Source: Phycisphaerales bacterium
GTDB lineage: Bacteria; Planctomycetota; Phycisphaerae; Phycisphaerales; UBA1924
Direction: 5' to 3'
Length of the DNA stretch: 64,000 nt
Assembly: GCA_013360675.1 (NCBI GenBank)
Contig: JABWBB010000003.1
Coordinates: 1 to 64,000, forward strand
Shown: positions 16,736-26,023 of the stretch, piece after piece
Layout: the number at the start of each line of letters is the position of its first letter
Position numbering within the stretch: position 1 is the stretch's first letter
The notes under the pieces: model-generated
Databases searched by the model: none
What the model saw: the letters and a program-made list of their open reading frames with translations, nothing else
What the model was told of the DNA's origin: nothing
Program-made: the position numbers and the translations under genes

Positions 16736-18805
16736 ATGGCGAAGTTCGTCCTCATCGATCAGTCGATTACCGACGTCGGTGGGCATCATCATGAATACGC
16801 GGATCGGGTGCTCCGTGCGGCCAGCGCCGCCGGCTATGAGCCCGTCCTGGCGACTCACCGGTCCTATGAGCGCGATGCGGCGGACCCCTGGGCGGTGCAC
16901 CGGGACTATCGGTACGGCTTCTGGCAACAACCCCTGAAACGGCGGTGGTTCTTCCGCCCCGCCTCACGCGGGCGTTTGTGGTGGCACAAGACCAAGGTGC
17001 GCCTCTACTACTCCCCCGTGGGGTATCTATGGCAGTCGCGGCGGGAGGGGGCATCGCTGCTCTCGCGGCTTGGTCCCTCGGGACTGGGCCCGGTGAGCCT
17101 GGCGATGCTGGCGATCCCCGCGATCCTCGCGCTGGTGATCCTCAAGGGTTGGCGGCTGCTCTTGGGGCTGTTCCCCGCGGCCCTTCGCGCGTACAGCGTC
17201 AAGCTCGTGCGAGGTGTCCTGAAACTGCTGCTGCTCCCCTTCTTTCCCTTCGTTCTGGCGTATCGCAAGCGCGCGGGGATCATCAAGGCGCTTCGCACAC
17301 GGCTCAAGCGGCGGGCCTTTGGCCAGGACACCGCACGGCTGCTCCGGCGCATTCGCCCGTCACGTGGCGACATCATCTTCATCCCGACGATCAGCGAACT
17401 CGAGATGTCGGGCCTGGCCGGGGTGATGGCTCCGGGCGGTGTCGGCGCGGCGGCCTCGTGGCGTCTGCTGTTCCGCCGGAATCTCTACGCCGGACGCCCC
17501 GCGGATTACCCGTCGCAGGATGAATGGCTGCGCCCGGTACGCAACATGTTCCGCGAGTTGAGCGATGCGGCATCGGGGTGCGACCTGCGCTGCTACACCG
17601 ACACAGACGAACTCACCGCGCAGTGGAACCGCCTGGGCGCGATGTCGTTCGAAACGCTGCCGATCCCGGTGGACGAGGGGTATCACTCGCCGCGGGGGCG
17701 CAGGGGCGGGCCGCTCCATGCGGTCTATGCGGGCGACGCACGCGAGGAGAAGGGGTTTCACCTGCTGCCCGGGCTGGTGCGTGATCTGCAGGCGGACCTG
17801 TTCTCGACCGGGCGCGTGCGCCTGGTGGCGCAGGCGTATTACAACAGCGAGCCGGGCGAGCCGGGGGCACGCATTGCGCTGGGCGAGCTCGAGGAAAGAC
17901 CGCGCGAGCAAGTCACGCTGGTGCGGAAGGCATTGTCGGGGGGCGACTATCGAGCGCACGTGACGAGCGCGGACATCGCGCTGATCCCCTACCACCGCGA
18001 CAACTATTCGGCGCGGAGTTCGGGTATCTTTACCGAAGCCGCCGCCGCGGGGATTCCCACGCTCGTGCCCGCGGGCTCGTGGATGGCGATCCAGCTCGAG
18101 GGGCCCACGCACGCGGCCCATGCCCGGATCCTGGCCTCGACGCCAATCGTGCACACGCTCGAGGGAGAAGACCTGGGCTGGTTCATCGAGGGCGGACGCG
18201 GGGCCAACCCGATGCACGATGGGCGGCTGGTGCTGAGCGGGTCGCGCGATCGCTGCGTGAAGGTGATGGTTCCGCCGAGGGCCAGCCACGTGCATGTCGC
18301 GTTTGTCTGCCGCATGGATCAGGCCCGCGACTTTGTGGGCATTCGCGTGTCGCAGCCCGCGGGTGGTGCCCGGCACAAGCGTCAGGAACGCCTCATCAGC
18401 GCCGAGCACGCGGGGCGGCACTCGAGACTGATCAGGCTCGCCCCGGGCACACGCGACATCACGCTGGGCTTCTCGCCCGCATTCACCGACACCATGGGAA
18501 TCTTGTCGTCGGTGCGGCTGACATTCTTGTCCTCGGCCACGCCCCTGCCCCGGTTTGGCGCGGGGGTCATCTACGACGATGACCAGGCCATGGCCGAGGG
18601 TCTGCGTGAGATCGTCGAGCAAATCGAGCACTATCGAGCAACAGCTCGGGCGTTTGCGGATCAGTGGCGCGCATTGCACACGCCCGCGAGGCTTGTCGAA
18701 GCCCTGCGCTCACCGCGACGAGCACCACATGAGGACAAGCCGAACGCGACGATCGCGCCGACGCCCGAATCCCGTACGCATGCCAGCGCGGGGGGTGTGG
18801 CATGA
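16736..18805 (+). CDS. GT-B-like glycosyltransferase with membrane and beta insertions
   Basis: The 689-aa product is paralogous to the first part of the 1287-aa protein two genes downstream. They share the start FVLIDQSITDVGGHHHEYA, a CYTDTDELT segment, LPIPVDEG, GDAREEKGFHLLP and the donor-binding ARSSGIFTEAAAAGIPTLVPAG with its conserved Glu. Two insertions set it apart: hydrophobic segments at about 120-145 and 160-177 in the N-terminal domain, and about 150 beta-rich residues (nt about 18105-18555) placed after the donor motif and before GAGVIYDDD. GAGGGGTGAG supports the ATG at 16736 rather than 16679. It overlaps the next gene by ATGA. It probably adds sugar to the exported polysaccharide at the membrane; donor and acceptor are unknown. 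Confidence 0.78.
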   Translation: MAKFVLIDQSITDVGGHHHEYADRVLRAASAAGYEPVLATHRSYERDAADPWAVHRDYRYGFWQQPLKRRWFFRPASRGRLWWHKTKVRLYYSPVGYLWQSRREGASLLSRLGPSGLGPVSLAMLAIPAILALVILKGWRLLLGLFPAALRAYSVKLVRGVLKLLLLPFFPFVLAYRKRAGIIKALRTRLKRRAFGQDTARLLRRIRPSRGDIIFIPTISELEMSGLAGVMAPGGVGAAASWRLLFRRNLYAGRPADYPSQDEWLRPVRNMFRELSDAASGCDLRCYTDTDELTAQWNRLGAMSFETLPIPVDEGYHSPRGRRGGPLHAVYAGDAREEKGFHLLPGLVRDLQADLFSTGRVRLVAQAYYNSEPGEPGARIALGELEERPREQVTLVRKALSGGDYRAHVTSADIALIPYHRDNYSARSSGIFTEAAAAGIPTLVPAGSWMAIQLEGPTHAAHARILASTPIVHTLEGEDLGWFIEGGRGANPMHDGRLVLSGSRDRCVKVMVPPRASHVHVAFVCRMDQARDFVGIRVSQPAGGARHKRQERLISAEHAGRHSRLIRLAPGTRDITLGFSPAFTDTMGILSSVRLTFLSSATPLPRFGAGVIYDDDQAMAEGLREIVEQIEHYRATARAFADQWRALHTPARLVEALRSPRRAPHEDKPNATIAPTPESRTHASAGGVA

Positions 18806-19929
18806 GAACCCCCCTCGTCGCGGCCGTGTCGGACGTGAGCATCGGGTATGGAAGCCCACAGGTGCCCCGCCTACTTGAGTCATTGAGCGAGCACTATGCA
18901 CCGGCACGAGGGTTCATGCTCGAGCCGGACCAGTCGGAGCGCCCGCCGTTGGCGATGAACGCGTGGAGCTTTGAGCTCAAACGCGTGCATACGAGCGTGT
19001 CGCACTATGTGCGTTCGGGCACGATCGAGTACCTGGTGCACTGCGCCCGCGAACTGAACGAACGCCGCCCGGACGTCGTGGTCGTGTCGTCATCGCTGAC
19101 GCTGCCGGTTCTCTTCAAGTTGCGGTACCGGCCGAGGCTGGTCATCTATTACATGCTCGAGTCGCTCTCGTACTACGAGGGGGGCGGCGCGTGGCAGCGA
19201 TTCATGCTCGACACCAACCGTGCGGCGTCGGAGATGATCGATCTCATCATCTCGCCCGAGGAGAACCGCGCCCGGCTCGACGTCGAACGAGCCCGGATGC
19301 ACGGCCCGCGCGTGGCGATCATGGTCAACGCCGTCAATCCCCGAACCCCCGACCGCGAGCCCGTGCCCGCGAGCGAGCGAAACGGACGGTTGCTCGTCAG
19401 CGGCACCATCCAACGCGGCATGACCCTCGCCGAGTATTACCTGCGCCCCGAGATCGCCTCGATCCCCATCGACATGTATGGGTTGATCGAGGGCCCCGAC
19501 AAGCACGACCTTCGCGCCCAGTTCCTCGCAGGCGAGGGGCAGGTCTGCTATCGCGGGTATGTGCCCGGGCGTGAGCTGGCGCTGCTTCGCCGGCATTACA
19601 GCTACTCGCTCATCACATGGGCCGATACCTCCGAGCACCTGCGCTACGCCTGTCCCAACAAGTTTTTCGAGGCGATCGCCGACGGCGTGCCGCCGATCGT
19701 CACCCCCCACCCTCAGTGCCGCTCGATTGTCGATCGGTATGACTGCGGCATCGTGATGCGTGACTGGAGTTACAGCGCCTTCCGCGATGCCCTCTATGAG
19801 GCGTGGGACCTGCTGGGCACGCCGCGCTACGCACAGATGGTGCAGAACTGCAGGCACGCGGCGCACACCGAACTGAACTGGGACTCTGCATTCGCGAAGG
19901 TGGCCGCCGGGCTGCCCTCGCTCTCGTGA
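18802..19929 (+). CDS. Glycosyltransferase (GT4-like)
   Basis: The 375-aa product has an N-terminal half with RRPDVVVVSSSLTLPVLFKL and YYMLESLSYYEGG, and a C-terminal half with LLVSGTIQRG, VCYRGYVPGRELALL and HLRYACPNKFFEAIADGVPPIV. The last is the usual NK.(Y/F)E.ma.GvP donor-binding helix of GT-B enzymes. Its start codon overlaps the stop of the preceding gene (ATGA), and the next gene follows after 14 bp, so it belongs to the polysaccharide operon. Donor and linkage cannot be deduced. Confidence 0.8.
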   Translation: MRTPLVAAVSDVSIGYGSPQVPRLLESLSEHYAPARGFMLEPDQSERPPLAMNAWSFELKRVHTSVSHYVRSGTIEYLVHCARELNERRPDVVVVSSSLTLPVLFKLRYRPRLVIYYMLESLSYYEGGGAWQRFMLDTNRAASEMIDLIISPEENRARLDVERARMHGPRVAIMVNAVNPRTPDREPVPASERNGRLLVSGTIQRGMTLAEYYLRPEIASIPIDMYGLIEGPDKHDLRAQFLAGEGQVCYRGYVPGRELALLRRHYSYSLITWADTSEHLRYACPNKFFEAIADGVPPIVTPHPQCRSIVDRYDCGIVMRDWSYSAFRDALYEAWDLLGTPRYAQMVQNCRHAAHTELNWDSAFAKVAAGLPSLS

Positions 19930-19943
19930 GGAGATTCTCCGCT

Positions 19944-22900
19944 ATGGCGGCAGCACGACTTTTTCTCATCGACCAAGGGCTGATCACGCTGGGCGGACAC
20001 CACGCCGAGTACAACTTCTCGATCGCGCAGGCGGCCCGTGAGCAGGGGCTCGATCCCGTGCTCATTGTCAATCAGCGCTACACGCCCGTCGAAGAGGCCG
20101 ACTTTCCGATCTTCCCGATCTTCACCTATGCCTGGCACAACTTGCGTCGTCCGCAGCCCGTGGGCACGATCGACCCCGCAGCCAGCCCCGCGCCGTACCA
20201 CTTCCACAGCGAGCTTGACGCGGCGCTGCGACATTTCGACGCGGGCCCACAGGACCATGTCTTCATTCACTCGGTGGGCTTTCTCGAGGCCGAGGAGCTG
20301 ATCCAGTTCTTCCTGAACGAGCCCGCCGAGCATCTTCCTTTCTTCCATCTGCTGTTGCGCCGCGACGTTGATGAAGTGCGCGGCAATCCGCATGCCTACC
20401 AGGCCTTCATTCGCTCGATTGGCCGCTTGCGTGACCTTGGTGTCTCTCCGCGGGGCATCGCGTTCTACACGGACACCGATGAGCTGACCGCGTCGTATAC
20501 CAAGGAAACAGGGGTCGAGTTTCGCACGCTGCCGATCCCATTCCGCCACGGGTTGATCGATGCGGCGCGTGAACGTGTCGACGCCAAGGGTCCGCCCGAT
20601 GATCCCACCACGCGGCTGCTGTATCTGGGTGATGCACGCACCGAGAAGGGGTATCACCTGCTCCCCGCGCTGGCTCGGTCGCTGATGCTGGGCGACGACT
20701 CAGACACTCGCGCGAAAATCGTGGCGCAGTCCAACTTCAACTCGCCTGATGGCGAGCCCAAGCCCCGTGCGGCCCGCAATCAACTGATGGCCCTTCCCAG
20801 CGATGTGGTCACGCTGCACCTCGAGCCCCTTTCGCCCGATCGCTATTACGAACTGCTCTGCGAGAGCGACGTCGTGCTGATCCCGTATGACCAGGCCTGC
20901 TATGCCCGGCGGAGTTCGGGCATCTTCACCGAGGCCTTGGCCGCGGGCAAGCCGGTGGTCATTCCCGCGGGGACGTCGATGGCCAACGCGCTGCCCGAGG
21001 GGGCTGGGGTGGTGTATGAAGGCGAAGCGGATTTCGTTCGCGCATGCCGCGAGGCGACTTCTCGACTCGGCGAACTCACCCACGCCGCGCGCAAGGCCGC
21101 CTCTGCGTGGCGTGAGCACCATTCACCCTCGCGTCTGGTGCGGGGGCTGGTCGATACGGCCAACGCGGGTCGCAGCGCGTCACCCGACCAGCGTCCTCTG
21201 GTGCTGATGATCCTCGACGGCGAATCGCTCTACTACAAGATCGGCGCGGGCGAGACCAACCTGTCGCAACTGCGTTTCCTGCAGCGCAGCGGCTATCGCG
21301 TGGGCGTGCTGGCGCTGATTCACCACCATATCGATCAGCCCGACGGTGAGTTCTCGATGCGCGAGTGGATCGACCGCTGCAACACCGCGACCGATGGACT
21401 TGGCGTGGGCTATTGCTGGGTCGCCTCGTACGGCGTGGCGGTCGAGCGTGAGTCTGTCGGCCTGGTCGACGACCTGCAACGGCGCTCGACGCTGAGTATG
21501 CCCGCCAGCCTGCGCCGCTTCATCGGCGTGCACCGCCCCGGTTGCATCTATGTCAACTACGCGCAGAACATGCCCGCGGTCTGGAAGCTGGGTGTTCCCG
21601 ACATTCCCGTGGTCTGCGAGGCCCATGACATCCAGGCCTTCCAGTACGCGATCGCCCGCAAGCAACCCGTTGACTTGAACGAGCTGGCTCGGGAGTTTTC
21701 GCTGTACGAGCGGATGCACTCAGTCGTCTTTGTCAACGAGGCCGAGACGCGCCGAGCCCAGGAGATCGCACCGGGGATCAACGCGCTGACCGCGCGTCCG
21801 GTCAGTTACGACCTTCCCCTGGCGCCCCGCGACCTGGCCGGGCCCGTCGACGTGGCTGAACTACTCAGTTCATGCGGGAGCGAACTCGACGACGTGGATA
21901 TCGAGTCGGCGTGGCGAACGCGCAGCCTTGATCAGTTCAACCGCCTCATCAAGGAGGGTGGGATCGACCTGCTCTTCGTGGGGGCACACCACACGCCCAA
22001 CCGCCTCGCGCTCGACTGGTTCTTTCACCAGGTCTTTGTCCCTCACCTTGCCCCGCGCGGGGTGAACCTCGTCATCGGCGGCACCATCGCCACCCAGCGC
22101 GACGACTTCAAGCATCCCCGGGTGTACTGGACCGGCAAGGTCGGCACACTCCGACCGCTCTACGCCGCGGCCAAGGTTGTGGTGCTGCCCATCACCGAGG
22201 GCGCGGGTTTCAACATGAAGACCATGCAGGCCCTGGGTATGGGTAAGCCCGTGGTCACGACAAGCCTGGCGCTGCGCGGCATCGGCGCGGATGCCGCACA
22301 CATCGCCCCGTGCGACGACGCGGAGGAGTTTGCCCGACGCGCACTCGAACTGATCCGCTCTCCCGCGGCACGAAGCCAGGCGGTGGCGGCGTCCCTCACG
22401 GCAAGCCGTGCGATGCGCGATTTCGCCTCGCACGATGCCAGTCGCCGTGCCTCGCTTGTGGCCGCGCTGGGGGATCGCGCCCTGCCGTTGCCCAGGCCAC
22501 CGGCCATCGTTCCGCACGAATCGGTGGAATGGTCCGATTCGATCAAGTGCTGCAACGAGGTGATCCGTTTCCTGCTTCGCCGCCAGGCTGTTCCCGTCGC
22601 GCTCATGGCTCGTTTCGAGGCCCTGGCCGCTACGGAGCACGGGCGACGCTTGTGGATGCAGCTCGCCGAGGCCCTGCTGGTTCGACGCGACGCACCGATC
22701 CTCGCAACAGGCCAGAGCGTCTTCCAACCGCTTCGCTACTGGAACAGCTTTACCAGCGCGACCCAAGCCCTGGGCGCGCTGTGCCTTCGGGCGATGGAGC
22801 CCGCCGATTTCACGCCGCCGGCCTCTCCCGAGGCTTTTGCGGGGTGCCAGACGCTGGCCGAGGTGCTCAGCGCGTGCGGCTCCAGCCGCGTGGATGTTGA

Positions 22901-23807
22901 TATCGACCGTGCCTGGGCCGCGCAGTCGCTCGAACAGGTGCAGCGACTCGAACAGACGCAATCGCTCGATGTGGTCGCCTTCACCGATGGCTCAAACCCC
23001 TCCATGCGCGGGCTTGATCTCTTCTACCGTGAGGTATTCCTCAAGCACCTGGCGCCCTCGGGCATCAATCTGACGCTCGTTGGGCCAGCGAAGGACGGGC
23101 AGTACAAGCACCCGCTGGTATTCATGGCGGGCGCACTCAACACCCACTGGCCCTTGTCGAGCGCCGCCAGGGTGTTGGTGGTGCCCTTCGATGAGGGCGC
23201 CTCGTGCAGCCCACGCGCGGTGCGGCTTGCGACACCGCTCTTGGCAACGGGCAAGCCGGTGGTGGGCAATGCCTCGGCTTTCTGGCATCTCCCGCCCGAA
23301 GACGCCGCCCCGCTGTCGTGCGACAACCCGCCCGCCATGGCGCGTCGGATCCGTCAGCTGTTGACTTCCCCGGAGACGCGCCGGTTGCAGGCCGAGGCCA
23401 GCATGCGGGCGCTTCACGCCGTGCGGTCCATGCTGATGCTTTTCGGTGCCGAGACGGCGGGGCTGCGCCTTGAGCTGACCCGCACATCCGATCATGCCTC
23501 TATCCCGTGCGAGTGGAGCCCGGAGGATGCGTTCCTGGGACGGATGGTTCACAAGTCGCTGCTGCGGACACCCGTGCTCGACGCCGAGATCAAGAGCATG
23601 CGGGCGGGCATGAGCAAGGCCACGACGCGGGCCCGTTGGGAACGATCGCTCCGCTGTCTCTTCGACGATGTCTCGGCGCCGATCGTCAGCAGCGGGCACA
23701 CGGCCTTTGCACAGGTCGGGCAGGGGCTGACGGGGCGAGTCTCGACGCTCGAACAGTTCCTGGGCGTGCTCGAGCCTCTGCTCGACTCGTCGATAAAGCC
23801 CGACTGA
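19944..23807 (+). CDS. Large tandem glycosyltransferase with degenerate third module
   Basis: The 1287-aa product contains three related regions. Module 1 (about 1-405) matches the protein encoded at 16736-18805, with SSGIFTEALAAGKPVV as the donor-binding helix. Module 2 (about 420-860) is a second GT-B unit with CEAHDIQAFQ, GIDLLFVGAHHTPN, GKVGTLRPLYAAAKVVVLPI and TEGAGFNMKTMQALGMGKPVV. After a helical linker, module 3 (about 965-1150) repeats part of module 2 (SACGSSRVDVDIDRAW against SSCGSELDDVDIESAW, then VFLKHLAPSGINL against VFVPHLAPRGVNL). In it the donor motif has decayed to DEGASCSPRAVRLATPLLATGKPVV. GAGGAG precedes the ATG at 19944. It probably adds two sugars in polysaccharide assembly. 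Confidence 0.8.
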   Translation: MAAARLFLIDQGLITLGGHHAEYNFSIAQAAREQGLDPVLIVNQRYTPVEEADFPIFPIFTYAWHNLRRPQPVGTIDPAASPAPYHFHSELDAALRHFDAGPQDHVFIHSVGFLEAEELIQFFLNEPAEHLPFFHLLLRRDVDEVRGNPHAYQAFIRSIGRLRDLGVSPRGIAFYTDTDELTASYTKETGVEFRTLPIPFRHGLIDAARERVDAKGPPDDPTTRLLYLGDARTEKGYHLLPALARSLMLGDDSDTRAKIVAQSNFNSPDGEPKPRAARNQLMALPSDVVTLHLEPLSPDRYYELLCESDVVLIPYDQACYARRSSGIFTEALAAGKPVVIPAGTSMANALPEGAGVVYEGEADFVRACREATSRLGELTHAARKAASAWREHHSPSRLVRGLVDTANAGRSASPDQRPLVLMILDGESLYYKIGAGETNLSQLRFLQRSGYRVGVLALIHHHIDQPDGEFSMREWIDRCNTATDGLGVGYCWVASYGVAVERESVGLVDDLQRRSTLSMPASLRRFIGVHRPGCIYVNYAQNMPAVWKLGVPDIPVVCEAHDIQAFQYAIARKQPVDLNELAREFSLYERMHSVVFVNEAETRRAQEIAPGINALTARPVSYDLPLAPRDLAGPVDVAELLSSCGSELDDVDIESAWRTRSLDQFNRLIKEGGIDLLFVGAHHTPNRLALDWFFHQVFVPHLAPRGVNLVIGGTIATQRDDFKHPRVYWTGKVGTLRPLYAAAKVVVLPITEGAGFNMKTMQALGMGKPVVTTSLALRGIGADAAHIAPCDDAEEFARRALELIRSPAARSQAVAASLTASRAMRDFASHDASRRASLVAALGDRALPLPRPPAIVPHESVEWSDSIKCCNEVIRFLLRRQAVPVALMARFEALAATEHGRRLWMQLAEALLVRRDAPILATGQSVFQPLRYWNSFTSATQALGALCLRAMEPADFTPPASPEAFAGCQTLAEVLSACGSSRVDVDIDRAWAAQSLEQVQRLEQTQSLDVVAFTDGSNPSMRGLDLFYREVFLKHLAPSGINLTLVGPAKDGQYKHPLVFMAGALNTHWPLSSAARVLVVPFDEGASCSPRAVRLATPLLATGKPVVGNASAFWHLPPEDAAPLSCDNPPAMARRIRQLLTSPETRRLQAEASMRALHAVRSMLMLFGAETAGLRLELTRTSDHASIPCEWSPEDAFLGRMVHKSLLRTPVLDAEIKSMRAGMSKATTRARWERSLRCLFDDVSAPIVSSGHTAFAQVGQGLTGRVSTLEQFLGVLEPLLDSSIKPD

Positions 23808-23849
23808 CCGCACGTGTGATCCTACGATTCCAAAAGGAGGACCTCGCAC

Positions 23850-24800
23850 GTGTCAATCGAGATCGTGGTCACCGGCGCAACCGGATTCCTGGGCAGGCAC
23901 CTCGTGCCGATTCTGTCGCAGCGCTACGGCGAAGACAACGTCCGCGGTCTGAGCTCGCGCGACTATGACCTCATGGACCCCACACAGGCGCGGCGGATGA
24001 TCGCCGAACTGCGCCCGCGCGTGCTTGTCCACCTCGCCGCCTATTCGGGCGGGATCGGCGCCAACCGCAAGTTCCCCGCGGATTTCTACTATCGCAACAC
24101 CATGCTGACGGCGACGGTGTTCGAGGCCGCGGCCCGCGGTGGCGTGTCCAAACTCGTCTACACCATGGGCGGGTGTTCCTATCCCGCCAAGGCGACATCG
24201 CCGATCGATGAATCTCAGATGTGGTCGGGGTATCCGCAGCCCGAATCCGCCGGGTATTCCAGCGCGAAGAAGATGGGCATCGTCGCCAGCGAGTCCTACC
24301 GCACCCAGCACGGGTTCAACTCGGTCGTGCTGATCCCGGGCAACATGTACGGCGAGTACGACAACTTCCGCGAATCAGAGAGCCATGTCGTCCCCGCGAT
24401 GATCCGTCGCTACTACGAGGCCCGCCTGAAGAACCTGCCCGAGGTGGTGATGTGGGGCACGGGCGAGCCGGTGCGAGATTTCGTCTATGCGCGCGATGTC
24501 GCCGCGCTGATCCCCCACTTTATCGAGCACTACGACTCGAGCGAGCCGGTGAACATCTCGAGCGGAACGACCACGCCTATCCGCGAACTCGCCGAACAGA
24601 TCAAGGCCGCCACGGGCTACCAAGGCCGGATCACCTGGGACACGAGCAAGCCCAACGGACAGATGATCAAGATCTTCGATGTGAAGCGACTCAAGGGCCT
24701 GGGGCTCGCGTGCGACACGCCCCTGAGCGCGGGGCTTCGCAAGACCGTCGACTGGTTCGCGGGCAACTATGACGGCGCGACCGACGGCCTGCGTATTTGA
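23850..24800 (+). CDS. fcl: GDP-L-fucose synthase-like NAD-dependent epimerase/reductase
   Basis: The 316-aa extended-SDR product has the N-terminal GATGFLGRH nucleotide motif. GGCSYP and the catalytic YSSAKKMG (Tyr and Lys of YxxxK) follow, then IPGNMYGEYDNF, GTGEPVRDFVYARD and INISSG-like VNISSG. This order matches GDP-L-fucose synthase (Fcl/WcaG), which converts GDP-4-keto-6-deoxymannose to GDP-L-fucose. The start is a GTG at 23850 with an excellent AAAAGGAGG site 9 nt upstream. It closes the glycosyltransferase operon. Related sugar-nucleotide epimerases are possible alternatives, and no GDP-mannose dehydratase gene is seen here. Confidence 0.82.
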   Translation: MSIEIVVTGATGFLGRHLVPILSQRYGEDNVRGLSSRDYDLMDPTQARRMIAELRPRVLVHLAAYSGGIGANRKFPADFYYRNTMLTATVFEAAARGGVSKLVYTMGGCSYPAKATSPIDESQMWSGYPQPESAGYSSAKKMGIVASESYRTQHGFNSVVLIPGNMYGEYDNFRESESHVVPAMIRRYYEARLKNLPEVVMWGTGEPVRDFVYARDVAALIPHFIEHYDSSEPVNISSGTTTPIRELAEQIKAATGYQGRITWDTSKPNGQMIKIFDVKRLKGLGLACDTPLSAGLRKTVDWFAGNYDGATDGLRI

Positions 24801-24844
24801 CGCGCACGTCTGGGCGCTTCATGCGGCACCACGACGCCACCGAG

Positions 24845-26023
24845 TCAGGCCATCGCGGGTTGTGCGCTCTCGATCCACCCGCCACCGATCACCACGTCGG
24901 GCGCGACGATCTCGTACAGCACGACCGCCTGCCCGGGTGCGACGGCTTCCTGGGGCTCGTCGAACAGCACCTCGAACCGACCGCAGCGCCCCGAGGTCGT
25001 CGGCCCGGGTGAATCCTCCAGGCCCCGCACTCGCGCCGGTACGGCGTCTGAGTTGTACCGATACTGGGCCATGCAGGGCGTCCATTCCGTGCCCAGTGGC
25101 TTCGCGAGCCAGTTGGCCTCGCCCGCGACGCACCCGCTGCGGAGCAGCATCTCGCGCGGGCCCACCGACACGGTGTTGGTCGCCGCATCGCGCCCGGTGA
25201 CATAGATGCGATAACCCAGCGCAAGTTCGAGCCCCCGGCGCTGGCCGATGGTGAAATGGTGCTGCCCGGCGTGCTCGCCCACGACCTTGCCGGTGGGGTC
25301 GACGATCCGCCCCGCGCCGCTGCCGCGCCCGGTCCGTTCCACCAGCCCCGCATAGTCGTTGTCGGGGACGAAACAGATCTCCTGCGAATCAGGCTTGTCG
25401 CTCACGATCAACCCGCGCTCGCGCGCCATCTGTCGCAGGTGCGGCTTGCGGATCCCGCCCACGGGCAGCAGCATCGTCTCGAGGTGCTCGGGTGGCACGC
25501 CAAAGAGCACATACGACTGATCCCGGTCCTCATCGACGCCGCGCAGCAGTCTGGGCCTGCCGTCGATGAGTTCGACACGGGCGTAATGCCCGCTGGCAAC
25601 GAACGACGCGCCCAGTTGCTTCGCGTAGTCGTGCAGCTTGCCGAACTTGAGCCAGTCGTTGCAGCGCACGCAGGGGTTGGGCGTGCGGCCCTGGGCGTAT
25701 TCGTCCACAAAATAATCGATGATCCGCCCAAAGTCCTTCTTGAAGTTGCAGACGTAGAGCGGGATGCCCAGCGACGCCGCGACCTGCCTCGCATCGGCGG
25801 CGTCATTGATCGAGCAGCACCCCTGCTTGCCGATCCGCAGGGGCTTGGCGCCCGCGTCGCACGCCGCGTCGAGCACCGGCGCGTCGATCGCCTCGCCCGG
25901 CGAGCCCAGGCGCATGAAGCAGCCGATGACCTCGTAGCCCTGCTCGAGTAAAAGCGCAGCGGCCACCGACGAGTCCACCCCGCCCGACATCGCCACCAAG
26001 ACCTTGGGCTTCTTCGAGTTCAC
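24845..26023 (-). CDS. mnmA: tRNA-specific 2-thiouridylase MnmA
   Basis: It thiolates U34 in tRNAs for Lys, Glu and Gln. The 392-aa product has the PP-loop AMSGGVDSSVAAALL, the first catalytic cysteine in GRTPNPCVRCN, the second in EICFVPDNDY, and ASGHYAR. The late GQRRGLELALGYRIYV and the C-terminal beta domain agree with the family. The GTG start overlaps the upstream gene's TGA (GTGA), indicating translational coupling as the third gene of the purQ operon. Its 3' end faces fcl with 44 bp between stops. Confidence 0.95.
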   Translation of the reverse strand: MNSKKPKVLVAMSGGVDSSVAAALLLEQGYEVIGCFMRLGSPGEAIDAPVLDAACDAGAKPLRIGKQGCCSINDAADARQVAASLGIPLYVCNFKKDFGRIIDYFVDEYAQGRTPNPCVRCNDWLKFGKLHDYAKQLGASFVASGHYARVELIDGRPRLLRGVDEDRDQSYVLFGVPPEHLETMLLPVGGIRKPHLRQMARERGLIVSDKPDSQEICFVPDNDYAGLVERTGRGSGAGRIVDPTGKVVGEHAGQHHFTIGQRRGLELALGYRIYVTGRDAATNTVSVGPREMLLRSGCVAGEANWLAKPLGTEWTPCMAQYRYNSDAVPARVRGLEDSPGPTTSGRCGRFEVLFDEPQEAVAPGQAVVLYEIVAPDVVIGGGWIESAQPAMA

